Source: Subtercola endophyticus (GTDB lineage Bacteria; Actinomycetota; Actinomycetes; Actinomycetales; Microbacteriaceae). From it: DNA of 64,000 nt. Shown in pieces: positions 26,785 to 35,481 of the stretch; position 1 is the stretch's first letter, and the number at the start of each line of letters is the position of its first letter. The stretch is taken from NCBI RefSeq assembly GCF_021044565.1, contig NZ_CP087997.1, forward strand, positions 2,852,001 through 2,916,000, written 5' to 3'. The notes under the pieces are model-generated. The model ran no database searches. It was not told the origin of the DNA and saw only the letters and a program-made list of their open reading frames with translations. Made by a program: the position numbers and the translations under genes.

Positions 26785-27727
26785 TCACGGCCGCACGAAT
26801 CGGTCGGCGTTCCGGTCGATGTTGCGTTCAGGCGCCATCGCCAGGTTCAGGGTATCGAAGTAGGCACCGTGCGTGCCCGTCGCCTGATTGTGGAATCTCG
26901 CGTGCATCAACCGATCGCGAAGTTCTCTGCCCATGAGAAACACAGCCGGATCGACGGGGTAGCCGATCGCCTCGGCGAAGAAGATGCCGTAGACGCAACT
27001 CGCCCGAACATTCCCGTCGCGAAAGGCATGAATAGTCTGCAACTCGCCACCGTATTCGGCGAAGAGATCGATGACTTCTGTTCGCGTCAGGTCGGTGCGA
27101 AGCGGCAGCGAGGCGAGAAGCGCGTATTGCACTGAGGCAGCCTCGGCAATCTCGGGCCCGGAGAAATAGGCGTACTTGACGAATGGCGCAGCGGGGTCGC
27201 CCGCCTCGTAATTCACCGCATCAGGAGCGAAGCGCACAACCGGTGTTGTGGGCCCGACACGCTCGTGCCCAGCCCAGTCGTAGATGTCACGAAAGAGTCG
27301 ACGATGAATAGTCTTCATGTGTTCGTATCCGAAGTCACCCTTGGGAAAGTTGGCGACGACGTCGACGATTCGAATCTGCGAGATCTGAATCTCGAGCGCG
27401 CGAAATCGTTCGGGGTCTTCTTCCCTCGGGATTCTCGAAGTCTGTGAGTCGATTCCTGAGCGTCGACGAGCCGGGGATGAAGTACTCGTCCCACTCGCGC
27501 ACACGAAGCGCGGAGTCTCGGCGAACGAGCCCTTCCCTCTTCAGTTTGTGCGCAACAGCTTCGTCGGCGGACATGACTCCGCGCGCCACCCTTTCGACGA
27601 GCGCACGCTGACTCCTGTCGCCCGCATCCGACCGCGTGGCAGCCAGCACGCCGTCGGCACAGTCGATGCGCCAGCGCACCTCGTCTTCTGACGGCAGACC
27701 TTGGTTGACCGGCGATCGAACAGCCAT
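26785..27727 (-). pseudogene. Frameshifted Fic-domain gene 3
   Basis: This third paralogue is split between two reading frames. The N-terminal part, read from ATG 27727 (MAVRSPVNQGLPSEDEVRWR; an upstream in-frame ATG is at 27778), includes the VbhA-like segment and runs to FIPGSSTLRNRLTDFENPE. The continuation, REEDPERFRALEIQISQIRI onward, lies in the +1 frame. The shift falls near 27420-27432, in a GAGGGAAGAAG purine stretch where paralogue 2 has an uninterrupted counterpart. Downstream the core is intact with FRDIYDWAGHERVG and the motif HAFRDGNVRASC. One base too many, or two missing, would explain it. A sequencing error in the purine run is possible. Confidence 0.75.
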
Positions 27728-27773
27728 CACTCGTTCCCCCGGGTCTCCGATCTCCCACACAAAGGGAGGTCTA

Positions 27774-27826
27774 CTCATCTATTCCAGTGCTTTTGTGCCT
27801 CCTGTGCGATCCCCCGATCGGGGGAT
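27774..27826 (-). repeat. Duplicated fic leader, copy 2 (perfect 18-bp palindrome plus AGGAGG)
   Basis: This is the second copy of the 53-bp leader, upstream of Fic gene 3. It contains the perfect palindrome ATCCCCCGATCGGGGGAT at 27809-27826, followed on the minus strand by CACAGGAGG and ATAGATGAG. It also lies 60 bases before the divergent ABC ATPase gene, so it could influence both directions. Confidence 0.7.
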
Positions 27827-27885
27827 GCGCAAGGTCGACCAGGTGGAGGCTGTTGTCGAAGCGCGATGCAGGCCAGCATGGGGGA

Positions 27886-28824
27886 ATGACAACGAACGAG
27901 ATTGCCGTGAGCGTTGAGAACCTCACGAAGAGCTATGGCACGTTCGCCGCGCTGAAGGGCGTCACCTTCGACATCAAGCGCGGCGAGACCTTCGCCCTCC
28001 TCGGGCCGAATGGGGCGGGCAAGAGCACCACCATCGAGATTCTCGAGGGATACCGCGACCGCACGGGCGGCGAGGTGCGGGTACTGGGCACCGATCCACA
28101 ACACGGCGGTCTGCCGTGGAAGGCGAAGCTCGGCATTGTGCTGCAGAGCTCGGGCGAGAGCGGCAACGTTACCGTGCGCGAACAGCTCACCCAGTTCGCC
28201 GGCATGTACCCGAATCCGCGCACGGTGAACGAGGTGATCAGCGCGATCGGGCTCGAAGAGAAGGCCAACACCCGCATCAAGAATCTGTCGGGCGGTCAGC
28301 GGCGGCGAGTGGATGTGGGGCTCGGCGTCATCGGAAGGCCCGAGTTGCTCTTTCTCGACGAACCGACGACCGGATTCGACCCCGAGGCCCGGCGGCAGTT
28401 CTGGGAGCTGATTCGTTCGCTGAAGCGGGAGGGAACGACCATCCTGCTGACCACCCACTACCTCGACGAGGCCGCCCAGCTCAGCGACCGGGCTGCAGTC
28501 GTCGCCGGCGGAGTGCTCGTCGACATCGGACCCGTCGGGTCGCTCGGGTCGGCCGAGGCGCGCATTCCCATCGTGCGCTGGCGCGAGAGCGGCATCGTTC
28601 GCGAGCAACGAGCCACCGAACCGGGCGCCGTCGTTGCCGACCTCGTCGCCCGACTCGGCGAACCCGAGGGGCTCGAGGTCGTGCGCCCCAGCCTCGAAGA
28701 CATCTACCTCGACCTCGTCTCTGCTCAGACCGCCGGAACAGAGAACACCGAGGCCGAAGCCCGCGTCTTGGCGAACCAGACAGACCCGACGGCCGACACG
28801 ACGAAAGAAAGTGAACTCGCATGA
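27886..28824 (+). CDS. ABC-2-type transporter ATP-binding protein
   Basis: This 312-residue ATPase of the DrrA/CcmA-like exporter group starts MTTNEIAVSVENLTKSYGT at ATG 27886. Walker A is GPNGAGKST (about residues 43-51), the signature LSGGQRRRVDVGLG near 137, Walker B LLFLDEPTTGFDP near 160, and the H-loop LLTTHYLDEAAQLSD. A C-terminal extension of about 90 residues ends with Asp/Glu-rich sequence. It overlaps the permease gene by four bases and is followed by a two-component system. That arrangement is common for exporters that remove antimicrobials or respond to envelope stress. Confidence 0.9.
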   Translation: MTTNEIAVSVENLTKSYGTFAALKGVTFDIKRGETFALLGPNGAGKSTTIEILEGYRDRTGGEVRVLGTDPQHGGLPWKAKLGIVLQSSGESGNVTVREQLTQFAGMYPNPRTVNEVISAIGLEEKANTRIKNLSGGQRRRVDVGLGVIGRPELLFLDEPTTGFDPEARRQFWELIRSLKREGTTILLTTHYLDEAAQLSDRAAVVAGGVLVDIGPVGSLGSAEARIPIVRWRESGIVREQRATEPGAVVADLVARLGEPEGLEVVRPSLEDIYLDLVSAQTAGTENTEAEARVLANQTDPTADTTKESELA

Positions 28825-29708
28825 GCACCGTGACCCAGACCTCGCCCTCCTCCTCATCGTCTGCCGGCAGTGCGAGCGCCGCCGCCTTCGGCGTAGGCCG
28901 CACGGTCCGACTCGGCCTCAGCCGTATCGGCTACGAGACGAAGATCTACTTTCGCCAGACCGACACCCTCTTCTTCACGTTCTTGTTCCCCGTGATCATG
29001 CTGACTATTTTCTCCGTGGCCTTTCAGGGCATGGGCAACGTCGGGGCGAATCCCGACGGCACGGGCGGCATCAGCCAGGCTGCAGCGTATTTGCCGGGAA
29101 TGATCGCCGCGGGCATCCTGCTCTCTGGCGTGCAGAACCTCGGCGTCGACATCGCAACCGAACGCGGCGACGGAACGCTGAAGCGCCTCGGCGGCACCCC
29201 GCTGCCGGTGCTGTCGTACTTCTTCGGCAAGATCGGGCAGGTGTTCGCCACCTCGGTGCTGCAGATCGCGTTGCTGCTGCTCGTCGCCGTGGTGGCGTTC
29301 GGTGTGCAGCTGCCCACCGATCCTGCCAAATGGATGACCTTCGTCTGGGTCTATCTGCTCGGAATCGCCACTTCGGCAATACTCGGCATCGCCATTTCGA
29401 GATTGCCCCGGTCGGGCAAGAGCGCCACGGCGGTCATCATTCCGCCGGTGCTGATACTGCAGTTCATTTCGGGTGTGTACCTGCAATTCGCGCTGCTGCC
29501 CGACTGGCTGCAGACCGTGGCGAGCATTTTTCCGCTGAAATGGATCGCCCAGGGCATGCGCTCGGTGTTTCTGCCCGAGTCGTTCGCGTCGGTCGAGCCG
29601 GGTGGAACCTGGAATCTGGGCGCGGTCGCCGTGGCGCTGCTGATCTGGCTGATCGCCGGGCTCATCGTGTGCCGGGTGACGTTCCGGTGGATCCGCAAAG
29701 ACAGCTGA
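28821..29708 (+). CDS. ABC-2-type transporter permease
   Basis: This 295-residue membrane protein is the partner of the preceding ATPase. After a Ser/Ala-rich N-terminus it has RIGYETKIYFRQTDTLFFTFLFPVIMLTIFSVAF as the first helix and about six transmembrane segments in all. The ABC2_membrane hallmark ATERGDGTLKRLGGTPLPVLSYFFGKI lies near residues 112-138. The start overlaps the ATPase stop (ATGA). Together they would form an efflux pump of unknown substrate, probably controlled by the sensor kinase encoded 87 bases downstream. Confidence 0.88.
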   Translation: MSTVTQTSPSSSSSAGSASAAAFGVGRTVRLGLSRIGYETKIYFRQTDTLFFTFLFPVIMLTIFSVAFQGMGNVGANPDGTGGISQAAAYLPGMIAAGILLSGVQNLGVDIATERGDGTLKRLGGTPLPVLSYFFGKIGQVFATSVLQIALLLLVAVVAFGVQLPTDPAKWMTFVWVYLLGIATSAILGIAISRLPRSGKSATAVIIPPVLILQFISGVYLQFALLPDWLQTVASIFPLKWIAQGMRSVFLPESFASVEPGGTWNLGAVAVALLIWLIAGLIVCRVTFRWIRKDS

Positions 29709-29794
29709 CGATGAATTCGCCATGCACGTCGGCGACGCGCGACCTAGCGGGCAAACATGCCCTCTCTTCGCCACACGACTCCTAGATTGAGAAG

Positions 29795-31093
29795 ATGACT
29801 CGCTTCAGCTGGTGGCACGTGGCCGTCGGGGCGACCGTTGTCGCGCTCGCGGCGGCGGTGGCGATCGACTTCGCCGACCACCCCGGCTCGACCATCGGCG
29901 CCTGGGTCTGCCTGGCCCTGCTCGGCGGCGGGTACGCTGCGTTCGGCTGGCGAAGCTTCACGGCCGATGACCCGGCGACGAATGCCTTCGCGGCGGCGGC
30001 CGTCGACCGGCGGGAACGGGCATCCGCCGTGGTTTTTCCGCTGTTGGCTATCGTGTGCACCAGTGTCGGCGTGGCCTTCGATCCGAATCTCGCCACATTG
30101 CAGGCCATCACGTTTCCCATCATCTGGTTCTCGGTCGACCCGATGCGACGGGCGATCGTGCTGAACGTGCTGCTGGCCGTGGGGGTGACTCTCGGCTTTC
30201 TGGTTTCGACCGGAACGAGCCCGGCGGCTATCGCGCAGGCGATCGTGATCGAGACGATCTCGCTGCTGTTCAGCCTCGCGCTCGGCTTGTGGTTCAGTTT
30301 CGCGCTGCGGCAAGGTCAAGAGAACACCCGTCTGCTGAACGAGTTGCGAGCGGCACAAGGCGAACTCGCGACGCTCAGCCGCGACAGCGGAATTCTGAGC
30401 GAACGCGAGCGGCTCGCCGGCGAGATCCACGACACCATCGCCCAGAGTCTCACCGGGCTCGTCATGCTCGCCCAGCGCACGCGTGGTCAGCTGCCGGATG
30501 ATCTCTCCCCCGCCCGCGCGAATCTGCAGGTGATCGAAGACATCGCCCGCGAGGCGCTCGTCGAGACCCGCGCCCTGGTCGCCGCCAGCGCGCCGGTCGA
30601 CAACGACGGCGGACTGTTGCCCGCCCTTCAGCGGCTGATCTCACGTTTCACTCGCGAAACGGGTGTGACCATCGATCTCGAGACGACGGCCTACACAGGC
30701 CAGCCGAATGAGGTCGAAGTGGTGCTGTTGCGTTGCGCCCAAGAGGCTCTGGCGAACGTTCGAAAACACTCGGGTGCGACGAGTGTCTCACTGGGCTTGG
30801 CCGAGGCGGCGGGGATCATTTCGCTGACGGTGAGCGACAACGGGGCAGGCATCGACGCCGCCCGGCCGATCGATGGCGGCTTCGGGCTGGCGGGCATGCA
30901 GCAGCGGCTCGCGCTGCTCGGTGGCACGCTGCGAGTGGCGCAGTCGGCGAGCGGCGGAGTGGAGCTCGCGGTGACGCTGCCGGCACAGGGCGCTGCCGAG
31001 GCGCGCGGCTCGGGTGGCGCGCCGGCGGCGGGTGCAGGCGACCGCGCCGGGGCGGCGCGCGTACCACCCGCGGCGGGGCGGGTGACGTCGTGA
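29795..31093 (+). CDS. Two-component sensor histidine kinase (HisKA_3 / NarL-type)
   Basis: This 432-residue membrane kinase has about five or six hydrophobic N-terminal segments within the first 175 residues with no large extracellular loop, so it probably senses events in the membrane. The dimerisation/phosphoacceptor box is ERLAGEIHDTIAQSLTGLVMLAQ (about residues 204-226, phospho-His in EIHDT). The ATPase domain has RCAQEALANVRKHSGATSVSL (N-box), DNGAGID (G1) and GFGLAGMQQRLALLGG (G2). The C-terminal tail is Ala/Gly-rich. The stop overlaps the response regulator start as GTGA. By context it probably senses the substrate or stress handled by the upstream ABC exporter. Confidence 0.9.
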   Translation: MTRFSWWHVAVGATVVALAAAVAIDFADHPGSTIGAWVCLALLGGGYAAFGWRSFTADDPATNAFAAAAVDRRERASAVVFPLLAIVCTSVGVAFDPNLATLQAITFPIIWFSVDPMRRAIVLNVLLAVGVTLGFLVSTGTSPAAIAQAIVIETISLLFSLALGLWFSFALRQGQENTRLLNELRAAQGELATLSRDSGILSERERLAGEIHDTIAQSLTGLVMLAQRTRGQLPDDLSPARANLQVIEDIAREALVETRALVAASAPVDNDGGLLPALQRLISRFTRETGVTIDLETTAYTGQPNEVEVVLLRCAQEALANVRKHSGATSVSLGLAEAAGIISLTVSDNGAGIDAARPIDGGFGLAGMQQRLALLGGTLRVAQSASGGVELAVTLPAQGAAEARGSGGAPAAGAGDRAGAARVPPAAGRVTS

Positions 31094-31713
31094 TTCGCGT
31101 GCTGGTCGCCGACGATCATCCCATCGTGCGCAGCGGAATCGTCGGGCTGCTGCAAGATGCGCCCGACATCGAGGTGGTCGGCGAGGCCTCGAACGGGCTC
31201 GAGGCCGTGACCCTCGCAGGTTCGCTACGGCCCGATCTGGTGCTGATGGACCTCCGGATGCCCGGCCAGGGCGGCGCCGAAGCCACGGCCCAGATCGTGG
31301 CCGGCCTGCCCGACGTGCGTGTGCTCATACTCACGACGTACGAGACCGACGACGACATCTTGCCCGCCATCGAGGCCGGCGCGAGCGGATACCTCGTGAA
31401 AGCCGCCCCCGAAGACGAGATACTCGCGGGCGTGCGCGCGGTCGCGGCCGGCCAGACCGTGCTTGCGCCGTCGATCGCGTCGAAGCTGGTCGAGCGGATG
31501 CGCGCTGACCGCACCCCGCCACCGCGACTCAGTGCGCGCGAACTCGACGTGCTGCGGCTCGTCGCCGCGGGCCAGAGCAACCCCGAGATCGCGCGGCGGC
31601 TGTTCATCGGCGACGCCACCGTGAAGACGCACCTGCAGCACACCTTCGAGAAGCTCGCCGTGACCGACCGCACTCGCGCCGTGACCCGCGCCATGGAGCT
31701 CGGCCTGCTCTGA
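31090..31713 (+). CDS. LuxR-family (NarL-type) response regulator
   Basis: This 207-residue DNA-binding regulator starts at GTG 31090 inside the kinase stop codon. The receiver domain begins VIRVLVADDHPIVRSGIVGLL with the acidic pair, the phospho-acceptor Asp in RPDLVLMDLRMPGQGG (about residue 53) and the lysine in GYLVKAAPEDEI. The LuxR-type helix-turn-helix is LSARELDVLRLVAAGQSNPEIARRLFIGDATVKTHLQHTFEKL (about residues 143-185). It is expected to be phosphorylated by the adjacent kinase and to control the exporter operon. Confidence 0.92.
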   Translation: MIRVLVADDHPIVRSGIVGLLQDAPDIEVVGEASNGLEAVTLAGSLRPDLVLMDLRMPGQGGAEATAQIVAGLPDVRVLILTTYETDDDILPAIEAGASGYLVKAAPEDEILAGVRAVAAGQTVLAPSIASKLVERMRADRTPPPRLSARELDVLRLVAAGQSNPEIARRLFIGDATVKTHLQHTFEKLAVTDRTRAVTRAMELGLL

Positions 31714-31774
31714 CCGCCGCCACCCCGCTCGCCGCTCTTCGGGCGGCGCGTCCTAGCGAGGGTATGGGTGGGTG

Positions 31775-31815
31775 CGTCGGCCGTCGGCCGTCGGCCGTCT
31801 GGTGCCTGCCGTCAG
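31775..31815 (+). repeat. Short tandem GTCGGCC / GTCAGCC repeats
   Basis: The seven-base unit GTCGGCC occurs in close tandem three times, followed shortly by two GTCAGCC copies, in the convergent gap between the response regulator and murB. No gene is visible in this 208-base gap. Confidence 0.5.
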
Positions 31816-31921
31816 CCGTCAGCCCGGGGCTTTCGTCGGACGACAGCTCACATGTCGACGTATTGTCGACGTGTTGGCTCAGCTCCGACCGTTCTCCCTG
31901 CCGCTCACTCGACCCGGGCAC

Positions 31922-33241
31922 TTACTCGCCGTCGACGGCGCCGAATCCTACGAAGACGGGCTCGGGTGAGAGGTTCACGCCGAACTCGGCCTGCACACGC
32001 CACTGCACGAAGCGCGCCAGTTCGGCGATCTGCTCGGCGGTCGCTCCGCCGCGGTTGACGATGGCCAGGGTGTGCTTCGACGAGATGGCGGCCGCTGAGC
32101 CGGGCAGGGCAAATCCCTTACGAATGCCCGCCTGCTCGATGAGCCACGCCGCGCTGAGTTTGACGGTGTAGCCGCCCTCGGGCGGAGCCACCGGCACGTC
32201 TGGCACCAGCGGCACGGGCGACTCGCCGAATCCGTCGTCGGCATCGCCGAATCGCCCCGCGCCGTGCGCGCCCGGGGGGCCCAGGCCGTACCCGCCCGGG
32301 CCGCCCAGCGGGATGATCGCGGCAGGCTCTTCGGGTGCGGTGAGCCACTGCGGGGCATCCCGAGGCAGCGTACGCGCGAACGACTCGCTCACGATGGGGT
32401 TGGTGAAGAACGACCCGGCACTGACCGAGTCGGGATCGTCGGGGTCGAGCACCATGCCTTTGGAGGCCCGCAGCCCCAGCACCGCAGCACGGACCTGCGC
32501 CAGTTCGACGCTGTCGCCGAGTTCGACGCCGAGCGCCCGGGCGAGCTGGTCGTACTCCACGGGCCCGCTGAGAGCGCCCGCAGCCTCTCCAACGGCACCG
32601 CCGGCACCGACAACACCGACAGCACCGACAGCACCGACAGCTCCGTCGGCACCATCGCCACGCGCGCCGGCCCGCAGCCGCAGGTCGAGCGACAGCACTA
32701 CGCCCGCCTTGCCCCGCTTGAAGACCGACGTGCGGTACCCGAAACCGAGATCGCGCGCGGCGAGCCACTGCACCTCGCCGGTCTCGTAGTCGAGAAATTC
32801 CACCCCGACGAGCACCGACGACAGCTCTTGCCCGTACGCACCGATGTTCTGCACCGGCGCCGCGCCGGTCGAGCCGGGGATGCCCGACAGTGCTTCAATT
32901 CCGCCCAGCCCTTCGGCGACGGCGTAGGCGACCACCGAGTCCCAGGGCTCGCCGGCCTGCACCCGAAGCCGCACGGTGCCGGGCGCATCTGCGGGGCCGC
33001 TCTCGAGCCGCTCGATTCCGCGTGTCGCGAGCACGATGACGGTGCCGTCGAAGCCTTCGTCGGAGATGACCACGTTCGATCCGCCGCCCAGTACGAACCA
33101 CGGCTCGCCGTCGGCCCAGACCGTGAGGCACGCTTCGACCAGCTCGCTCGAATCGGTAACCCTGATCATCCGCTCTGCCGTACCGCCGACGAGCAGGGTG
33201 GTCAGCGGCGCGAGAGGCGCCGAGCCCCAATGTTCGATCAT
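31922..33241 (-). CDS. murB: UDP-N-acetylenolpyruvoylglucosamine reductase with low-complexity insertions
   Basis: This 439-residue MurB makes UDP-MurNAc by NADPH-dependent reduction of the enolpyruvyl group, in the cytoplasm. It starts at ATG 33241 (MIEHWGSAPLAPLTTLLVGG). The FAD domain has FVLGGGSNVVISDEGFDG (about residue 56), and the catalytic serine lies in SAGSFFTNPI. Two insertions explain why it is 80-100 residues longer than usual: an Ala/Val/Gly tract (DGAVGAVGAVGVVGAGGAVG, about residues 192-217) and a Gly/Pro-rich tract of about 45 residues after IIPLGGPGGYGLG. The C-terminal block KLSAAWLIEQAGIRKG is normal. It lies downstream of two MaoC genes on the same strand. Confidence 0.93.
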   Translation of the reverse strand: MIEHWGSAPLAPLTTLLVGGTAERMIRVTDSSELVEACLTVWADGEPWFVLGGGSNVVISDEGFDGTVIVLATRGIERLESGPADAPGTVRLRVQAGEPWDSVVAYAVAEGLGGIEALSGIPGSTGAAPVQNIGAYGQELSSVLVGVEFLDYETGEVQWLAARDLGFGYRTSVFKRGKAGVVLSLDLRLRAGARGDGADGAVGAVGAVGVVGAGGAVGEAAGALSGPVEYDQLARALGVELGDSVELAQVRAAVLGLRASKGMVLDPDDPDSVSAGSFFTNPIVSESFARTLPRDAPQWLTAPEEPAAIIPLGGPGGYGLGPPGAHGAGRFGDADDGFGESPVPLVPDVPVAPPEGGYTVKLSAAWLIEQAGIRKGFALPGSAAAISSKHTLAIVNRGGATAEQIAELARFVQWRVQAEFGVNLSPEPVFVGFGAVDGE

Positions 33242-33321
33242 GCTCTGCCTCTCTGCCCGCTCGCTGCCAGTCTCTGCCACCACTCTCTGCTGCCCTGCCG
33301 CCGTGCCGCCACAAAGGCCCC

Positions 33322-33753
33322 TCAGGCCGCGTGCACGCGCACTTGCGCCTTGCCGAGCACGGTTGTTTCGGCGGCGGTCACCACGAGGTCGATGCGCGCG
33401 GCGCCTGCTTCGGCGTCGACCTGTCCGATCTTGGCGATCACGCTGACCACCGCCTCGCCGTCTGCCGGAACGTAGACGGGCCGCGTGAACCGCACCTGGT
33501 AGTCGTCGATCAGGGCCGGGTCGCCGAGCCAATCGACGACGGGCTGCACGGCTGCGCCCATGGTGAGCATTCCGTGCGCGAGCACGCCGTCGAGCCCCAC
33601 CGACAGCGCGATGTCGTCACGATAGTGAATGGTGTTGAAGTCTCCGGATGCCCCGGCGTATCGCACGAGCGAATCCCTCGTGAAAGCGAACTCGCGTTGC
33701 GCCACCACGTCGCCGACGCTGAGCGCCCGGAGTGCCTGCTTCGTGAGCGTCAT
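33322..33753 (-). CDS. MaoC-family hydratase/dehydratase (HadB-like)
   Basis: This 143-residue single hot-dog-fold protein resembles the HadB subunit of (3R)-hydroxyacyl dehydratases. The hydratase motif is visible as YAGASGDFNTIHYRDDIALSVGL-VLAHGML (about residues 30-60), with the catalytic Asp and His in GDFNTIH. The start ATG 33753 overlaps the stop of the upstream MaoC gene by four bases, so the two are coupled and probably form a heterodimer. In mycobacteria HadAB serves the fatty-acid synthase II cycle. The substrate in this organism is not certain. murB follows 80 bases downstream. Confidence 0.85.
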   Translation of the reverse strand: MTLTKQALRALSVGDVVAQREFAFTRDSLVRYAGASGDFNTIHYRDDIALSVGLDGVLAHGMLTMGAAVQPVVDWLGDPALIDDYQVRFTRPVYVPADGEAVVSVIAKIGQVDAEAGAARIDLVVTAAETTVLGKAQVRVHAA

Positions 33754-34196
33754 GAGTCACCCCGCACGACGAGCGTAGATGTGGTGGTGGCGACGTGCTC
33801 GCCTGCCGCGTCTTCGATGACCGACTCCGACGTGATCATGGAATTACCGCCGAGCGACTTCACGCTCGCGATGGTCTGCACCGCCGTGAGCTCGTCGCCC
33901 GCGACGATAGGCCGCGCCGAGGTGAACTGCTGCTGGCCGTGCACCACGTGCGACAGCTCGATTCCGGCATCGTCGTCGTCGAGCAGCTGCTGCAGGGTGA
34001 ACTGCTGCAGCACTATCGCAAATGTCGGGGGCGCCACCACGTCTGCGTACCCGGCCGCGCGAGCGGCCTCGACGTCGAAGTTCAGCGGGCTGGTCGAGAA
34101 GACGGCGCGCGAGAACTCGCGGATCTTCTCCCGCCCGACGAGGTAGCTGGGGGTCTTCGCGTACACGCGCCCCTGAAGTTCTGGGTTGATTGGCAC
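33750..34196 (-). CDS. MaoC-family N-terminal-type dehydratase (HadA-like)
   Basis: This 148-residue hot-dog protein starts at GTG 34196 (PINPELQGRVYAKTPSYLVG). The sequence GREKIREFSRAVF and AGYADVVAPPTFAIVL (about residues 22-70) is characteristic of the FAS1-type/HadA domain, which lacks the catalytic Asp-His pair and forms the structural half of a dehydratase dimer. VVHGQQQFTSARPIVAGDEL follows. It overlaps the HadB-like gene by four bases. The pair is probably a (3R)-hydroxyacyl-ACP dehydratase. Confidence 0.83.
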   Translation of the reverse strand: MPINPELQGRVYAKTPSYLVGREKIREFSRAVFSTSPLNFDVEAARAAGYADVVAPPTFAIVLQQFTLQQLLDDDDAGIELSHVVHGQQQFTSARPIVAGDELTAVQTIASVKSLGGNSMITSESVIEDAAGEHVATTTSTLVVRGDS

Positions 34197-34240
34197 CCCC
34201 CAAGTGTACGAGGCGCCGCATCTCTCGCGGCCACAGAGCC

Positions 34241-35332
34241 TTAGCCGGCGGGGGCCGTGCGGGCCGAAGAACTCACGCCGTACGAGCCGTCGGGGTTCCA
34301 GAACACCACGTCTTGCGACACCGAGCGATCGGGAAACGAGGCGCTGCCGTCGTTCAGCTGCAGGCTGGTGATGCGCAGCTCGATACCCATCGAGGTGAAC
34401 TCCTCGGTGGTCACGCACGTCGCACTCTGGGTTCCATCGGTATAGACGGCCAGCAGGCACGGCTGGTTGATGCGGTTCTCGACCGCGTAGACCGTGAGAA
34501 ACGAGTTCGCCACACCGAGCAGCCGCAGCGAATCCGGTTGGTAATAGGGGTCGATGTTCGCCGGCGGAATCGACGGCGCGAGACTCGGGTCACTGAAGAT
34601 GGTGAGGCCACGAGTCGCACCCGCGATCGTCTGCGACGGGGTCGGGATGCCCGTTCCGGCCGCTCCGGGCAGCAACGCGAATCCGGCACTGCCCTGGGGC
34701 GCGAGCTGTTGCGCGACGACGAGGCCGACGCCGGCCAGCAGCAGCACTCCGCAGGCGATGGCGGTCCACATCCAGACCTGCGAGCGACGGCGCCAGCGAG
34801 CGACCGTGCCGCGGGCTGCATCCTCGTCACCGTCGGGGTCGTCGAGCGGGAGATCATCGTCGGCGGCGGCGATCTGAGAAGCCTGCGCCGAGGGCCGAGC
34901 GCCAGCCTCCACTGCGCGGTGCGCCTCCGCTTCGCGTCTCGCCGCGCGTGCCGATGCCGCGTCGATCTGCGGTCGGGCATCCTGAACAGCTCGATCTAAC
35001 GCCGCGGCGTCGTCTGACAGCTGCTGCTCGAGTTCAAGCAACGCGGCCTGACTGACGTCCGACCCGGAGCGCGAGAACACCTCAGCCTGCAGAACGGCCC
35101 GCTCGGCCGCCGGGTCGAGAACTCCGCTCGGCGAGTCAGCGAGAGAATGCCCGCGCCACCAGAGCGCGTCGGCAACGTCGTGCCGACCGGCATACACCAG
35201 ACGCAGCGCCGCGTCGACGTCGGAGTCATGCTGCATCAGCTGCAGGATGCCCGTGGCTTCGTCACCCGTCACGACCGGCGCAGGCACGCTCGCGCCCGCG
35301 CTGGCGGGAACCTCGGGCGGCGTCATCGACAT
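34241..35332 (-). CDS. Hypothetical single-pass membrane protein
   Basis: This 363-residue protein has a cytoplasmic N-terminal half, predicted helical and rich in Ala, Asp and Glu (ALRLVYAGRHDVADALWWRGHSL near residue 43; ALLELEQQLSDDAAALDRAV near residue 97). A single transmembrane helix (SQVWMWTAIACGVLLLAGVGLVV, about residues 184-206) is followed by an extracellular C-terminal domain of about 150 residues with two cysteines (QPCLLAVYTDGTQSATCVTT). I do not recognise the family. The layout, an intracellular helical region with an outside domain, resembles a sensor or anti-sigma-like regulator, but that is only a suggestion. Confidence 0.7.
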   Translation of the reverse strand: MSMTPPEVPASAGASVPAPVVTGDEATGILQLMQHDSDVDAALRLVYAGRHDVADALWWRGHSLADSPSGVLDPAAERAVLQAEVFSRSGSDVSQAALLELEQQLSDDAAALDRAVQDARPQIDAASARAARREAEAHRAVEAGARPSAQASQIAAADDDLPLDDPDGDEDAARGTVARWRRRSQVWMWTAIACGVLLLAGVGLVVAQQLAPQGSAGFALLPGAAGTGIPTPSQTIAGATRGLTIFSDPSLAPSIPPANIDPYYQPDSLRLLGVANSFLTVYAVENRINQPCLLAVYTDGTQSATCVTTEEFTSMGIELRITSLQLNDGSASFPDRSVSQDVVFWNPDGSYGVSSSARTAPAG

Positions 35333-35481
35333 ACCTCAATCCTCCCGCAGGTTTATACATAAAGTGCACCCTCGCTATTCGGAGCCCGACCCGTAGTGAC
35401 ACTGGTATCTGGCTGAATTTCGGCGAACAACGACGCGATTCCGTCGCCGTGCGCCGCACCCGGTCGGCCAGAATGGAGAGC

